A stretch of 32,135 nt of DNA, taken from assembly GCA_020627945.1 (NCBI GenBank), contig JAHDFW010000016.1, positions 1-32,135 on the forward strand, written 5' to 3'. The DNA is from Cytophagales bacterium. Lineage in GTDB: Bacteria > Bacteroidota > Bacteroidia > Cytophagales > JAHDFW01. How positions within the stretch are numbered: the first letter of the stretch is position 1; each line of letters opens with the position of its first letter. Both the position numbers and the translations under genes were made by a program. The notes below the pieces were generated by a model. That model did no database searches and was not told where the DNA came from. It saw only the letters and a program-made list of their open reading frames with translations. Of the stretch, positions 14,363 to 23,017 are shown in pieces.

Positions 14363-16672
14363 TTAGAGCTTAAAGTTGTAAGTGATTGAAGGAATAATTG
14401 AGAATAAGTAAACCATTTCGGCTTTCGTAGTTCCTGGGTTGTCAGAGTCCTCAGTAAAGTTAATTACATATGGATTCTTTCTTAAATATGTATTGTATAC
14501 AGAGAAAACCCATTCACCGATAGCTTCTTTACCATCTTTACGCTTTGGTGTTAAAGTAGCTGATAAATCCAATCTATGATAAGGAGGCATTCTAGCTCCA
14601 TTTCTGCTTGAATAAATTGGCACAATTGTGTTACCAAACTCATAACGTCCAATTGGAGTAGTAACAGCTGCTCCAGTAGAATAAATTAGAGTCGTTCCAA
14701 AATCCCAACGCTCATTTAAATCGTACATCGCAACAAGTGATAAGTCGTGACGTTTATCATATTTTGTAGGGTAAGTTAAGCCATTATTAATGGATTCAAT
14801 TTGACGTTCAGATCTAGCCAACGTATAACTAAGCCATCCTGTAAGCCTACCTTTTTGCTTTCTAATCAACCATTCTGCTCCATATGCTCTAGCAACTCCA
14901 AATCTTAATTCACCTTCAAGATAAGGGTTTAGCAATAATTGCGCATGGTCCCTAAAATCTATTGAATTATTCATGAACTTATAGTACAATTCAACGGAAC
15001 CTTCATAAGCATTGTCTTTGAAGTTTCTGAAATAACCAACTGCTACTTGATCTGCAATCTGTGGTTTGACATTTGGACTCGAAGGAATCCATATATCTAA
15101 TGGAGAAGCAGATGTTGAGTTTGATGCCAAATGTAAGTATTGTCTCATTCGGTTATAACTCAATTTTACAGAACTAGAAGTTGTTAAAGTGTATTTCAAC
15201 CCTAGTCTAGGCTCAAAACCACTAAAACTATTGAAAACTCCTTGATTGTAAAAAACTGAATCTACACGCTCATAAGATTGATCATCGTATATAAAGTGAT
15301 CGTATTTACCAGTGTTTTGGAATAATGACCATCTTAAACCATAAAGAGCTGAAAATCTTTTAGATATTTTGTGCTCATTACTAACATAAGCCGCATGTTC
15401 ATTAGCAAATGTTGTTTGAATCTCACTGGTAATAATAGAAGGTCCAATTTCGAATTCGACATCTCCTGGGTTAAAGGTGTGTCGGATGCTTTGACCTCCA
15501 AACTTAATTTTGTTATTAGGGTTAGGGTAGTATTCGAAGTCAGCTTTACCTGAGAAATCACGAATGTTTGATTTCCACTCAAAAAAATCGGATCCTAAGA
15601 AGTAGTCGAAGTTACTATAAAGTCCAGTTACATTCAGGAATAACTTATCATTGAATATGTGAGTCCAGCGAGAAGTTACGGTAGCATTTCCCCATTGCAG
15701 TCCAAAAAGGTCAGCTAAACTAAATACATCTCTTCCGAAATAACCAGAAACAAATACTTTATTGTTTTCATTAACATTCCAGTTAAGTTTAGTGTTTAAG
15801 TCGTAAAAATATAATTGGCTTTTACGTAAGTTGGTGTCGTTCGCAGCTGCAAGAGCTAAATCTCCATAGGTTCTTCTTCCTGAAACGATGAATGAGGCTT
15901 TATCTTCTTTAATAGGGCCTTCTAAAGTTAATCTACTAGAAATGGTTCCGATACCTCCCGTAGCGCCATATTTCTTCTTATTACCCTCTTTCATTCGGAT
16001 GTCAAGAACTGAAGATAACCTGCCTCCATATTCGGCCGGAATTCCACCTTTATAAAGCTTTACGTCCTTAACAATATCCGAGTTAAATACGGAGAAGAAT
16101 CCCATAAGGTGAGATGCATTATATACTGTAGCTTCATCAAGAATAATAAGGTTCTGATCAACTCCACCACCTCTAACGTAGAATCCTGATCCTCCTTCTC
16201 CAACGGTCTGCACACCAGGAAGTAATTGTATGGCTTTAATAACGTCGACTTCTCCCATTAATGCTGGAATTTTACGAATCGTATTAATGCTGATTTTTGT
16301 TGTACTCATTTCTAATGACTCAACATTTTTGTCCTCAGCTTCAGTAGTTGCAATTACTTCTTGAATATCGGTTCCTTCTGGTTCTAATTCAAAGTTTATT
16401 TTTTGACTTTGCGTGAGATTGATCGTTCTGGTAATCGTATTATACCCTAAAAAAGCGATCATAATCTCATGCTCACCTTCAGGAATCGTCAATGAATAGA
16501 ACCCATAAACATTGGTACTTGTACCAGTTTCAAGGTCTTTTACATACACGGTAGCTCCGATTTGCTCTTCGCCCGAATCTTTATCTTTTACATATCCACT
16601 GATAGTAAATTTGGATTGAGCAAAAATTGACATAGGAAGGAAAAGTACTAGACTAAGAAGAATACTTTTCAT
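14363..16672 (-). CDS. TonB-dependent receptor with CarboxypepD_reg-like domain
   Basis: Outer-membrane transporter of about 769 aa powered by TonB-ExbBD. Signal peptide MKSILLSLVLFLPMSIFAQ; then a CarboxypepD_reg-like domain (about 22-105; GYVKDKDSGEEQIGATVYV, STNVYGFYSL, AFLGYN); a plug domain (about 120-240; LLPGVQTVGEGGSGFYVRGG, YKGGIPAEYGGRLSSVLDI); and a 22-strand-type barrel ending in a C-terminal hydrophobic strand, YNFKL. I prefer the ATG at 16672; the ATG at 16693 adds seven residues and is also possible. A -7 box (TATTTTTG) lies about 130 nt upstream. Its partner is the DUF4249 lipoprotein, not SusD. That combination does not reveal the substrate; no siderophore, B12 or glycan genes are adjacent. 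Confidence 0.92.
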   Translation of the reverse strand: MKSILLSLVLFLPMSIFAQSKFTISGYVKDKDSGEEQIGATVYVKDLETGTSTNVYGFYSLTIPEGEHEIMIAFLGYNTITRTINLTQSQKINFELEPEGTDIQEVIATTEAEDKNVESLEMSTTKISINTIRKIPALMGEVDVIKAIQLLPGVQTVGEGGSGFYVRGGGVDQNLIILDEATVYNASHLMGFFSVFNSDIVKDVKLYKGGIPAEYGGRLSSVLDIRMKEGNKKKYGATGGIGTISSRLTLEGPIKEDKASFIVSGRRTYGDLALAAANDTNLRKSQLYFYDLNTKLNWNVNENNKVFVSGYFGRDVFSLADLFGLQWGNATVTSRWTHIFNDKLFLNVTGLYSNFDYFLGSDFFEWKSNIRDFSGKADFEYYPNPNNKIKFGGQSIRHTFNPGDVEFEIGPSIITSEIQTTFANEHAAYVSNEHKISKRFSALYGLRWSLFQNTGKYDHFIYDDQSYERVDSVFYNQGVFNSFSGFEPRLGLKYTLTTSSSVKLSYNRMRQYLHLASNSTSASPLDIWIPSSPNVKPQIADQVAVGYFRNFKDNAYEGSVELYYKFMNNSIDFRDHAQLLLNPYLEGELRFGVARAYGAEWLIRKQKGRLTGWLSYTLARSERQIESINNGLTYPTKYDKRHDLSLVAMYDLNERWDFGTTLIYSTGAAVTTPIGRYEFGNTIVPIYSSRNGARMPPYHRLDLSATLTPKRKDGKEAIGEWVFSVYNTYLRKNPYVINFTEDSDNPGTTKAEMVYLFSIIPSITYNFKL

Positions 16673-16789
16673 GATGATTTTGTTTCTAAACATTCTTTTA
16701 TTGGTAAAAATGTTATTTATCTATTATGTTTCACGGTTGGTTTCTTTAAAACTTGAACAATTATGACCAAGTTTTTGGTTAAAAACCAA

Positions 16790-16797
16790 TAGTTTTG
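16790..16797 (+). promoter_or_regulatory. -7 promoter box before surE
   Basis: TAGTTTTG fits TAnnTTTG exactly, but no TTTG lies 18-21 nt upstream. Leader would be about 75 nt. Confidence 0.35.
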
Positions 16798-16804
16798 TGT
16801 GTTG

Positions 16805-16812
16805 CAAAAATA
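16805..16812 (-). promoter_or_regulatory. -7 promoter box before the TonB receptor gene
   Basis: Minus strand TATTTTTG at 16812-16805, an exact TAnnTTTG match, without a clear -33 TTTG. It is back to back with the surE box, 7 nt apart, so the two promoters compete for the same DNA. Confidence 0.4.
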
Positions 16813-16877
16813 TGGAAACTTTCGATAACTTTAAAGTTTCCTGAGTTTTTTTAATAATAAAATAACATTCTAATACC

Positions 16878-17654
16878 ATGTCAAACAATAAACCGTTGAT
16901 ATTAGTTTCCAACGACGATGGAATCACTGCACCAGGCATCAGACATTTAACTATGATTATGAAAGAATTTGGAGAAGTAGTGGTTGTAGCACCAGATTCT
17001 CCTCAATCCGGTCAAGGGCATGCGATTACGTTGAATGATCCACTTAGAATAAAAAAGAGGGAGATTTTCGAAGGTGTTGAAGCGTATGAAACTTCTGGAA
17101 CACCTGCAGATTGTGTTAAATTGGCAAAACATTTGGTACTTAAGGAAAGGAAGCCAGACTTAGTGGTAAGTGGAATAAACCATGGAGCAAACTCATCTGT
17201 TAATGTTATTTATTCTGGAACCATGTCTGCTGCTATTGAGGCTGCTATGGAAGGAATACCTGCAATAGGATTCTCTTTATGTGAATTCTCACATGATGCG
17301 GATTTTAGTCATGCGTTGGATCAATTAAGAACAATTACCAAACAAGCTTTGGAAAATGGAATTCCAAAAGGGACAGCTTTAAATGTTAATTTTCCAGCTA
17401 AATCGGATGAACCAATTAAAGGGATAAAAATTTGCCGTCAAGCGAACGCGTATTGGAAGGAGGATTTTGAAGGTAGGGTAGATCCGTCAAAGAAAAATTA
17501 TTATTGGATGATTGGAGAATTCCAAAATATGGATGCAGGAGAGGATACGGACATTTGGGCATTAGAGCATAATTATACTTCTATTGTCCCATGCCAATAT
17601 GATCTTACCGCATATGAAGGAGTAAGACAATTAAATACAGATTGGAAATTGTAA
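16878..17654 (+). CDS. surE: 5'/3'-nucleotidase SurE
   Basis: Cytosolic metal-dependent nucleotidase of the SurE family, which dephosphorylates nucleoside 5'- and 3'-monophosphates and is tied to stationary-phase survival in other bacteria; 258 aa, normal length. Motifs: SNDDGITAPG at 11-20 with metal ligands D13/D14, SPQSGQGHAI at 41-50, and SGINHGANSS at 98-107 with metal ligand N101, followed by YSGTMSAAIEA. No signal peptide. It stands alone on the plus strand. Its stop codon (17652-17654) directly abuts the stop of the convergent TM2 gene. Confidence 0.96.
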   Translation: MSNNKPLILVSNDDGITAPGIRHLTMIMKEFGEVVVVAPDSPQSGQGHAITLNDPLRIKKREIFEGVEAYETSGTPADCVKLAKHLVLKERKPDLVVSGINHGANSSVNVIYSGTMSAAIEAAMEGIPAIGFSLCEFSHDADFSHALDQLRTITKQALENGIPKGTALNVNFPAKSDEPIKGIKICRQANAYWKEDFEGRVDPSKKNYYWMIGEFQNMDAGEDTDIWALEHNYTSIVPCQYDLTAYEGVRQLNTDWKL

Positions 17655-17900
17655 CTATTGATTTGCTGATTGCTGTCCAGCAACAGTAGCTTTAGTTATT
17701 TTTAACTCTTCTTCAAGGTTGTATTTGTCTACGGCTCCCGATAGAGTAAATAAATCTATAAGAGCTCCAATTCCAAAAACACCTCCAGTGAAAAACCATA
17801 TAATACCTCGCAGTACTTTGCCTAGGTAGAAATGTTGTAGTCCAAGTATTCCAAATCCGCCAAGGAACCAAAGTAAGTATGCTAAAAATTTAGATTTCAT
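17655..17900 (-). CDS. TM2 domain membrane protein
   Basis: An 81-aa protein with two membrane helices joined by a short turn, the TM2 fold (GGFGILGLQHFYLGK at about 14-28, then GGVFGIGALIDLFTL at about 39-53), followed by a soluble charged tail. TM2 proteins are common and poorly understood. I start at the ATG at 17900: the in-frame ATG at 17948 lies at the upstream edge of a textbook promoter (17948-17918), and the transcript would begin near 17912. That leaves a leader of only about 12 nt. Confidence 0.85.
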   Translation of the reverse strand: MKSKFLAYLLWFLGGFGILGLQHFYLGKVLRGIIWFFTGGVFGIGALIDLFTLSGAVDKYNLEEELKITKATVAGQQSANQ

Positions 17901-17917
17901 CTTAATTAATTTTCTTG

Positions 17918-17948
17918 CAAAAGTAATCGTTAATAAACGAATAGACAA
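17918..17948 (-). promoter_or_regulatory. Promoter of the TM2 gene
   Basis: Minus strand TTG at 17948-17946, 20-nt spacer, TACTTTTG at 17925-17918. It lies in the gap after the QEGLA gene, so the TM2 gene can be transcribed independently of that cluster. Confidence 0.65.
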
Positions 17949-17991
17949 TATTCATTTCTAGTTTGAGAGATTAGCTTATCCCTAACTTACG

Positions 17992-19998
17992 TTATTTAAT
18001 TCCTGAAAGAATGTAATTAAAAACCTGAGTATCATTTTGAGTTTTTGGATTCAAATAGCACGATGTAATATGTTGTGGTGGAAGTATTAACCCTCTTTCT
18101 AACATTTCGACAATGGTATTATAGAATTTCAGAGAAGTTTTACCAATAAGTAGAGGCGATAAATCTTTGCCCGAATTCCAATACTCCAAAATTTTTCTTA
18201 ATCCTCGTAGGTACAAATAGTCTTTAGTGAAGCCTCCTCCTCGAAAAACTCGAGTAGTTATTGTGAAAGCAGAATCTTGATTTAATTTGTATTCGGTGGT
18301 AAGCTTTGTGAAAACAGACTTAAAATCTTCTCCATTACACATTTCATTGATGGCAATGGTTCTATAAGCTAATGTTTTTAACCGTTGTAAAGTTAAATTG
18401 CCTGACCAGTATTCAGCCATTACAGCCAAACCTTCTTGAGTCATGGTGTTGACTGGTAATCCTACATTAAATATTTTTAAAGGTTGTAAGTTTGAATTAA
18501 TAGTAGTTACCATGTGTACACCAACTTCGTGATGCATTAAGCCTTTGAACTGTCTGATTGGTAAGTTCAATTTGTCATTCACCAAAACCTTTTGTTGTCT
18601 ATTGAGGACCATCATGGAAGCAACCATTTTTTTTGAGACCCCTATACTTGATTTAAAACCATATTCTTGCAAATTTTCCTTTAGTAAATCTATGGCCTGA
18701 TTTTTTAAAATAGTATTTTGTGCTTTCTCCTCGTGGGGTAAAGAAGGCAAGTGTAAGAGGTAAGTCGCATTTTTCAGATCGCTTGGCGTTGGTTTACCGA
18801 AATATCTAAGCGAGTTATAAAGGAATTTACTAGTGCCTAGAGCTGCCATCATTTCTATTTTGTCTATGTACCCATTTACGGTTGCTTCATACATGTTTTG
18901 AATAGAAATGTCATTTATGGTTTCTAGATCTAAATTGTGAAGTTGTCTTTTAAGCAAGAACGGATCTACCTGAATTGGTTTATAATTGAATTCTGGATTT
19001 TCTGTAAAGTTTGACTTAAAAAAGCGTTTCTTTTCCTTTTCAAGGTTGATAGGGTTGACGAAGTTTAACAATTCAAAGTCTTTAACCAATTTGAAGAGTT
19101 TGCGATCTACTTTTTTTACGGTGTTATCAAGACTTTTTGGAAGCAGTTTGTTGTTTTTTGTTAGGCTCCAATTGGTAAAGTTTTGTGCAAATAAATTAGC
19201 ATTATCAAGGATCGCTTTTTTGAATTCAATTTTAAGTTCTTTAATGATTTGTGGGTAATCTTCTCCAGTCTCTTCATCACAATAGATTTTTTTTACTTCT
19301 GTAGCTAATACTAATGTTTTGCTAAAGTGCTTGGTTATGTATTCAAGGTTGTAACCTCTACCATGAAAAGTATCATTAATTTTAGAATCAATGGTTACAT
19401 TGCTATGCTCTAGTTTGATACATGAAAGTCGTTTATTCCACTCCTCCGTATGAGATTTAAATTTTGCGTTGATGCGTTCCGTACCAATGTTAAATACGGG
19501 TACAGGTCGTTCCCACCTTTTGTAATTATATGAATGGATATCATATACAACACATCCGTTATAGGTATATTCTAGTTGCTCAATAAGTGCATGTGTGATT
19601 TTGTAGTAATTATCGTGCTTAACGAGGGATTTTTGTTTCTGAACTTTTCCCAACGGGCGATTCCATACTTTCTTACCCCATGCCTGCTCATAAATAGCTT
19701 GGTCTGGAGAACGGTTTAAGTCATATTCAAATCTTGAATCACGGCCTACTAATACAATGGGTAGAGCAGATATAAATTCTCCGGTATAAGGATCCTCTTC
19801 GTACCATCTTTCGAAAGGACTAAGAGCACATTTTTCTTCTAGATCTTGACGTATATTACAACCATCGTGAATAGCGGTACAAACATAAGGGACATATCGA
19901 TCAATTCGAATGTACATAGAACCATCTGGAGTTTCCGCCTCGAAAACCTTGTTAGATTTTATTAGTTCTACGATTTTTGCAACGGAGAGTTTATGCAT
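17992..19998 (-). CDS. N-formylglutamate-amidohydrolase-like domain fused to QEGLA/DUF1704 metallopeptidase
   Basis: A 668-aa cytosolic protein without signal peptide. Residues about 30-260 look like an N-formylglutamate amidohydrolase (FGase) domain: AIHDGCNI with H44, SRFEYDLNR at 88-96, VYDIHSYN with D153/H155, and PVFNIGT at 167-173. Residues about 300-668 are DUF1704, the 'flavohemoglobin expression-modulating QEGLA motif' family, related to the eukaryotic MATCAP tubulin tyrosine carboxypeptidases. It has H490-E-V-G-V-H495 (HExxxH zinc site) and Q521-E-G-L-A with E522 as third ligand. All key metallopeptidase residues are present. The ATG overlaps the stop of the ATP-grasp gene by 8 nt, so translation is coupled. 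A C-terminal trimming role on a peptide made by the neighbouring ligase is a reasonable inference; the FGase-like half could be active or only scaffold. Confidence 0.85.
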   Translation of the reverse strand: MHKLSVAKIVELIKSNKVFEAETPDGSMYIRIDRYVPYVCTAIHDGCNIRQDLEEKCALSPFERWYEEDPYTGEFISALPIVLVGRDSRFEYDLNRSPDQAIYEQAWGKKVWNRPLGKVQKQKSLVKHDNYYKITHALIEQLEYTYNGCVVYDIHSYNYKRWERPVPVFNIGTERINAKFKSHTEEWNKRLSCIKLEHSNVTIDSKINDTFHGRGYNLEYITKHFSKTLVLATEVKKIYCDEETGEDYPQIIKELKIEFKKAILDNANLFAQNFTNWSLTKNNKLLPKSLDNTVKKVDRKLFKLVKDFELLNFVNPINLEKEKKRFFKSNFTENPEFNYKPIQVDPFLLKRQLHNLDLETINDISIQNMYEATVNGYIDKIEMMAALGTSKFLYNSLRYFGKPTPSDLKNATYLLHLPSLPHEEKAQNTILKNQAIDLLKENLQEYGFKSSIGVSKKMVASMMVLNRQQKVLVNDKLNLPIRQFKGLMHHEVGVHMVTTINSNLQPLKIFNVGLPVNTMTQEGLAVMAEYWSGNLTLQRLKTLAYRTIAINEMCNGEDFKSVFTKLTTEYKLNQDSAFTITTRVFRGGGFTKDYLYLRGLRKILEYWNSGKDLSPLLIGKTSLKFYNTIVEMLERGLILPPQHITSCYLNPKTQNDTQVFNYILSGIK

Positions 19999-21022
19999 TT
20001 TCTACAGTACTTCTGAATCTAGCTTTTCTATTTGCGCGCTCTTCTTTATCTGCGATTATTTCTTCGAAGAAATCCACTACATTTCGCTGAAGTTTGGTTT
20101 TCGAAAGTTTGTTGATGTTTGTAATTCCTCCTGGAGACATAACGTTAACTTCAATCAGTTTCCCTCCAATTATGTCCAACCCAACAAAGTATAAGCCATC
20201 ATTAACTAGTTTTTTACCGATCGCCTTACATATTTTTTTGTCAGATTTGGTTAGTGTGTATTTGACTGCGGAACCACCTACTGCAACGTTGGAGCGAGCT
20301 TCTCCATCAGCTGGGACTCTTCTATATGCACCAATTGGTTCTCCATTAAGCATTAGGACTCTAACGTCACCTTGATCTGCACCTTCAACGTACTCTTGAA
20401 GAATCACGTAATTATTTTCTCCTTTACCATTGGTAATGTAAAAATCTAGTAAAGAATTGATGTTTTGCATTGCATTTTTCTCAATTACGATTACTCCACT
20501 TCCTCCAAAACCGTTAAGAGGTTTAAGAATCATTTTATCGCTATCAGATTCTTCAATAATTCGTTTGAGGTATTTTTTATTTTTAGATACGAAAGTCTTT
20601 GGAATTATTTCGTTATCAGGATCATGATAAGTCGCTGTATATAATTTATTATTAGCTTCTCGTAAGCCCTCCAAACTATTTACAATAATGACATCATCTT
20701 TAACGGAGTCCAAGAAATTAAGCACCAATGGATCAAGAGGAGGATTGTCGCGCATAAATACGAGATCAAAACCAGCAAGAGGAAGCATTTGTTCTTTGAA
20801 CTTTACTTTCTTATAAAATGAGGATATACTAGTTGTTTTATTTGACGCCTTTTCTATTACATTACAAAATGACATGGTTATACTATCACGTATGGTAAGA
20901 TTAGCGGAGGTTGTTACTGCAACTGTGTGACCGCGTTGTGCACATTCATGAATTACGCGAAGGGTCGAATCTTTATCTGGTTCAACCTTGTCCCATGGGT
21001 ACATTAAGAAAAGTATGTTCAT
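19991..21022 (-). CDS. GshB-type ATP-grasp ligase (glutathione synthetase-like)
   Basis: A 343-aa ATP-grasp enzyme that joins a carboxylate, activated as acyl phosphate, to an amine. The N-terminal fold (DKDSTLRVIHECAQRGH at 16-32) and FMRDNPPLD at 89-97 match the proteobacterial glutathione synthetase GshB. ATP-binding parts are KPLNGFGGSGV at 167-177, QEYVEGADQGDVRV at 209-222, and GLDIIGGKLIEVNVMSPGGI at 281-300 with metal-binding E291/N293. The length is slightly above GshB's 315. There is no gamma-glutamylcysteine ligase gene in this window, so the true substrates are open: glutathione, or another amino-acid conjugate. It is coupled to the FGase-QEGLA gene and lies 76 nt below the 96-aa gene. 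Confidence 0.87.
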   Translation of the reverse strand: MNILFLMYPWDKVEPDKDSTLRVIHECAQRGHTVAVTTSANLTIRDSITMSFCNVIEKASNKTTSISSFYKKVKFKEQMLPLAGFDLVFMRDNPPLDPLVLNFLDSVKDDVIIVNSLEGLREANNKLYTATYHDPDNEIIPKTFVSKNKKYLKRIIEESDSDKMILKPLNGFGGSGVIVIEKNAMQNINSLLDFYITNGKGENNYVILQEYVEGADQGDVRVLMLNGEPIGAYRRVPADGEARSNVAVGGSAVKYTLTKSDKKICKAIGKKLVNDGLYFVGLDIIGGKLIEVNVMSPGGITNINKLSKTKLQRNVVDFFEEIIADKEERANRKARFRSTVENA

Positions 21023-21098
21023 TTATTTTGTTATAAGTTGTTTGAATTAATAGGGTTAAGTTAAAATAGAGATGTATGAATAATTGAATGAGGATTCA

Positions 21099-21389
21099 TT
21101 AATAGTCTAAATCTTCTTCAGATTGATTTTCTTCATCTTTCAGGTCTAGTTCATTAAAATCTTTGTCTTCAGATTCCTCTTCATTCGAAACTTTTTTCTG
21201 TTTAAACTTTACTAAATAGATAAACTCCTCGGTTTCGAAAGGAATGGCACGGATCAGTTCGTTTTTAGCATTTTCGAACGAGATCCAATATCCTTCGTAT
21301 CCATCTACATATTTTTCGTCAAAAGCTTTTTTGATTTCTGGACTCAATTTCTCATAGCTCTTGATGACTTTTAATTTTTTCTCGGGCAT
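21099..21389 (-). CDS. Small protein with acidic tail, unknown function
   Basis: A 96-aa cytosolic protein. Residues 1-65 look folded (KLKVIKSYEKLSPEIKKAF..., then EGYWISF and a second beta-rich part ending YLVKFKQKK). The last 30 residues are nearly all Glu, Asp, Asn, Ser and Leu, and probably disordered. The folded part resembles a small conserved Bacteroidota family of unknown function as far as I can recall. It sits between the GH3 gene (49 nt) and the ATP-grasp gene (76 nt) on the same strand, so it is probably expressed with them. An acidic partner or chaperone-like role is speculation. Confidence 0.72.
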   Translation of the reverse strand: MPEKKLKVIKSYEKLSPEIKKAFDEKYVDGYEGYWISFENAKNELIRAIPFETEEFIYLVKFKQKKVSNEEESEDKDFNELDLKDEENQSEEDLDY

Positions 21390-21438
21390 CTTGGTTGTTC
21401 TTTAAATCAGTAAGTTGAATGTGGGGTAAAGAAATGTG

Positions 21439-22995
21439 TTAAATATTTGGTACTTCTGTTTTTATAGTATTTAGAAAACTTCTCCAATCTTGGTATTTGT
21501 CGTCGTTTAATACTCGGGGAAACTTATTTTGTCCACCGAGTTTACCTTGTTTGTGCATCCAATCATAAAAACAGTTCAAATCCATTATATGGATTCTGAC
21601 TTCATCAATCTTAATGGCCCTAACGGTAGCATAATCGTCGTTAAGCTGTTTAAGTGTGGTGTCTATAGTATTAATGATTACCTGTTTTGAAACACTTATT
21701 GTTTCCTTGTCAGCAGCTAGAAACCAATGATGAATGTGTTTTTTGTTAATTAACTCAGCGTAAAATGTAAACTCTCTGATTTCTTGGTTAATCGTTCGCT
21801 GTACCGCAGTCACAGCGGTACACAATTCTTCTTCAGTCAAATGCTCACCACAAAGGTTTACAAAATGACTAAGACGTCCTTTAACTTCAAATTGTAAGGA
21901 ATCAACGTCCGAAAAGCTAATGATATCACCCACCATATATCTCCAAAGTCCCGAAGCGTTTGATATCAAAACCACATAATCTTTATCATTAACCAGGTTT
22001 TCAATAGAGCAACATGTATGGTTTTTAGATAGAATATTGTCGTTGAAATTGACCTGATTTAATTCAATAAACTCGTAGTATATATTGTCATTTATGGCAA
22101 GAGTTAATGGAGAGTTTGGTTTTTTCTGATACCCGAAAAAACCTTCTGAAGCCAAATATGTTTCGGAATAAAAAATTGGTTGACCCATCAGTTGATCTAG
22201 AGCACCTTTATATGGTGTTAAACTGGTTCCGCCGTGGGCATATATTCGAAAATTGGGCCATAACTCATGTATGTTGTTTAGGTTGTAGGTGTCTATAAGT
22301 TTGTTGAAAAGTAATAAAAGCCATGATGGCACACCAGCTACCATTCCTACGTCCCAAGTTGGAGCGAGCTCAACTATTTTATCTATTTTTTGAACCCAAG
22401 ATTTTTCTTTGGCAATATCCTTACCAGGTCGAGTTATTGAATTTAGCCATAGTGGGACATCTTGTGTCATAATGCCACTTAAGTCACCTTCTTCCAACTT
22501 GCCAACCTTTGATAATAGAGTTGAACCTCCAAGTAAGAGAATTTCCTTCTCGTAAAAGTTGGGGGGCAAATCATAATTTTTTAATGTGTAAAAATGCTTA
22601 AGACTCGTGTTTAACAAACTTTTCCGCATTAAGTCCGAAATTGGAATTCGCTTACTTGAGTCAGAAGTTGTACCTGAAGTGAGAGCAAAATATTTAATTA
22701 CACCTGGCCATATTACATGAGGTACGCCTTTTTTTACTTCATTTAACCACGGATCAAGATAGGATTCATAGTTGAATACAGGAATCATCTCAGAAAATTT
22801 ACTTCTTATATTAGATTCCTTTTTGATATTTCGGAAATCAAAATGTTTCCCAAATTTGGTAGCCTCTGCAGTTTCAAGAAGTCTCTTTAATAATTGTTTT
22901 TGTTGACTAACTGCATATGCTTTAGACGTTGCCTGAGATGTGTATAGGCTCAAAATGCTTACACACTTTTTTATTATTTTCCCTTTTAATGCCAT
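21439..22995 (-). CDS. GH3 family acyl-amide synthetase-like protein
   Basis: ANL-superfamily adenylating enzyme, 518 aa. In plants GH3 enzymes couple hormones such as auxin or jasmonate to amino acids via an acyl-AMP; bacterial members have mostly unknown acids and amines. ATP motif TSGTTSDSSKRIP at 106-118; second motif YSETYLASEG at 276-285; YMVGD at 353-357; hinge GR at 373-374 and NLCGEHLTEEEL at 380-391. All three adenylation motifs are present, so it should be active. It starts 22 nt after the DUF1571-like gene. The substrate acid is probably made elsewhere. Its neighbours (ATP-grasp, amidohydrolase, metallopeptidase, Lrp) fit amino-acid conjugation. Confidence 0.9.
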   Translation of the reverse strand: MALKGKIIKKCVSILSLYTSQATSKAYAVSQQKQLLKRLLETAEATKFGKHFDFRNIKKESNIRSKFSEMIPVFNYESYLDPWLNEVKKGVPHVIWPGVIKYFALTSGTTSDSSKRIPISDLMRKSLLNTSLKHFYTLKNYDLPPNFYEKEILLLGGSTLLSKVGKLEEGDLSGIMTQDVPLWLNSITRPGKDIAKEKSWVQKIDKIVELAPTWDVGMVAGVPSWLLLLFNKLIDTYNLNNIHELWPNFRIYAHGGTSLTPYKGALDQLMGQPIFYSETYLASEGFFGYQKKPNSPLTLAINDNIYYEFIELNQVNFNDNILSKNHTCCSIENLVNDKDYVVLISNASGLWRYMVGDIISFSDVDSLQFEVKGRLSHFVNLCGEHLTEEELCTAVTAVQRTINQEIREFTFYAELINKKHIHHWFLAADKETISVSKQVIINTIDTTLKQLNDDYATVRAIKIDEVRIHIMDLNCFYDWMHKQGKLGGQNKFPRVLNDDKYQDWRSFLNTIKTEVPNI

Positions 22996-23017
22996 TATTT
23001 AAAAGCGTATAGAAATC

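Noticed and set aside
16724-16939. 71-codon minus-strand frame across the surE start
   Set aside because: Overlaps the surE N-terminus (NDDG motif) and both promoter boxes; composition is not protein-like.
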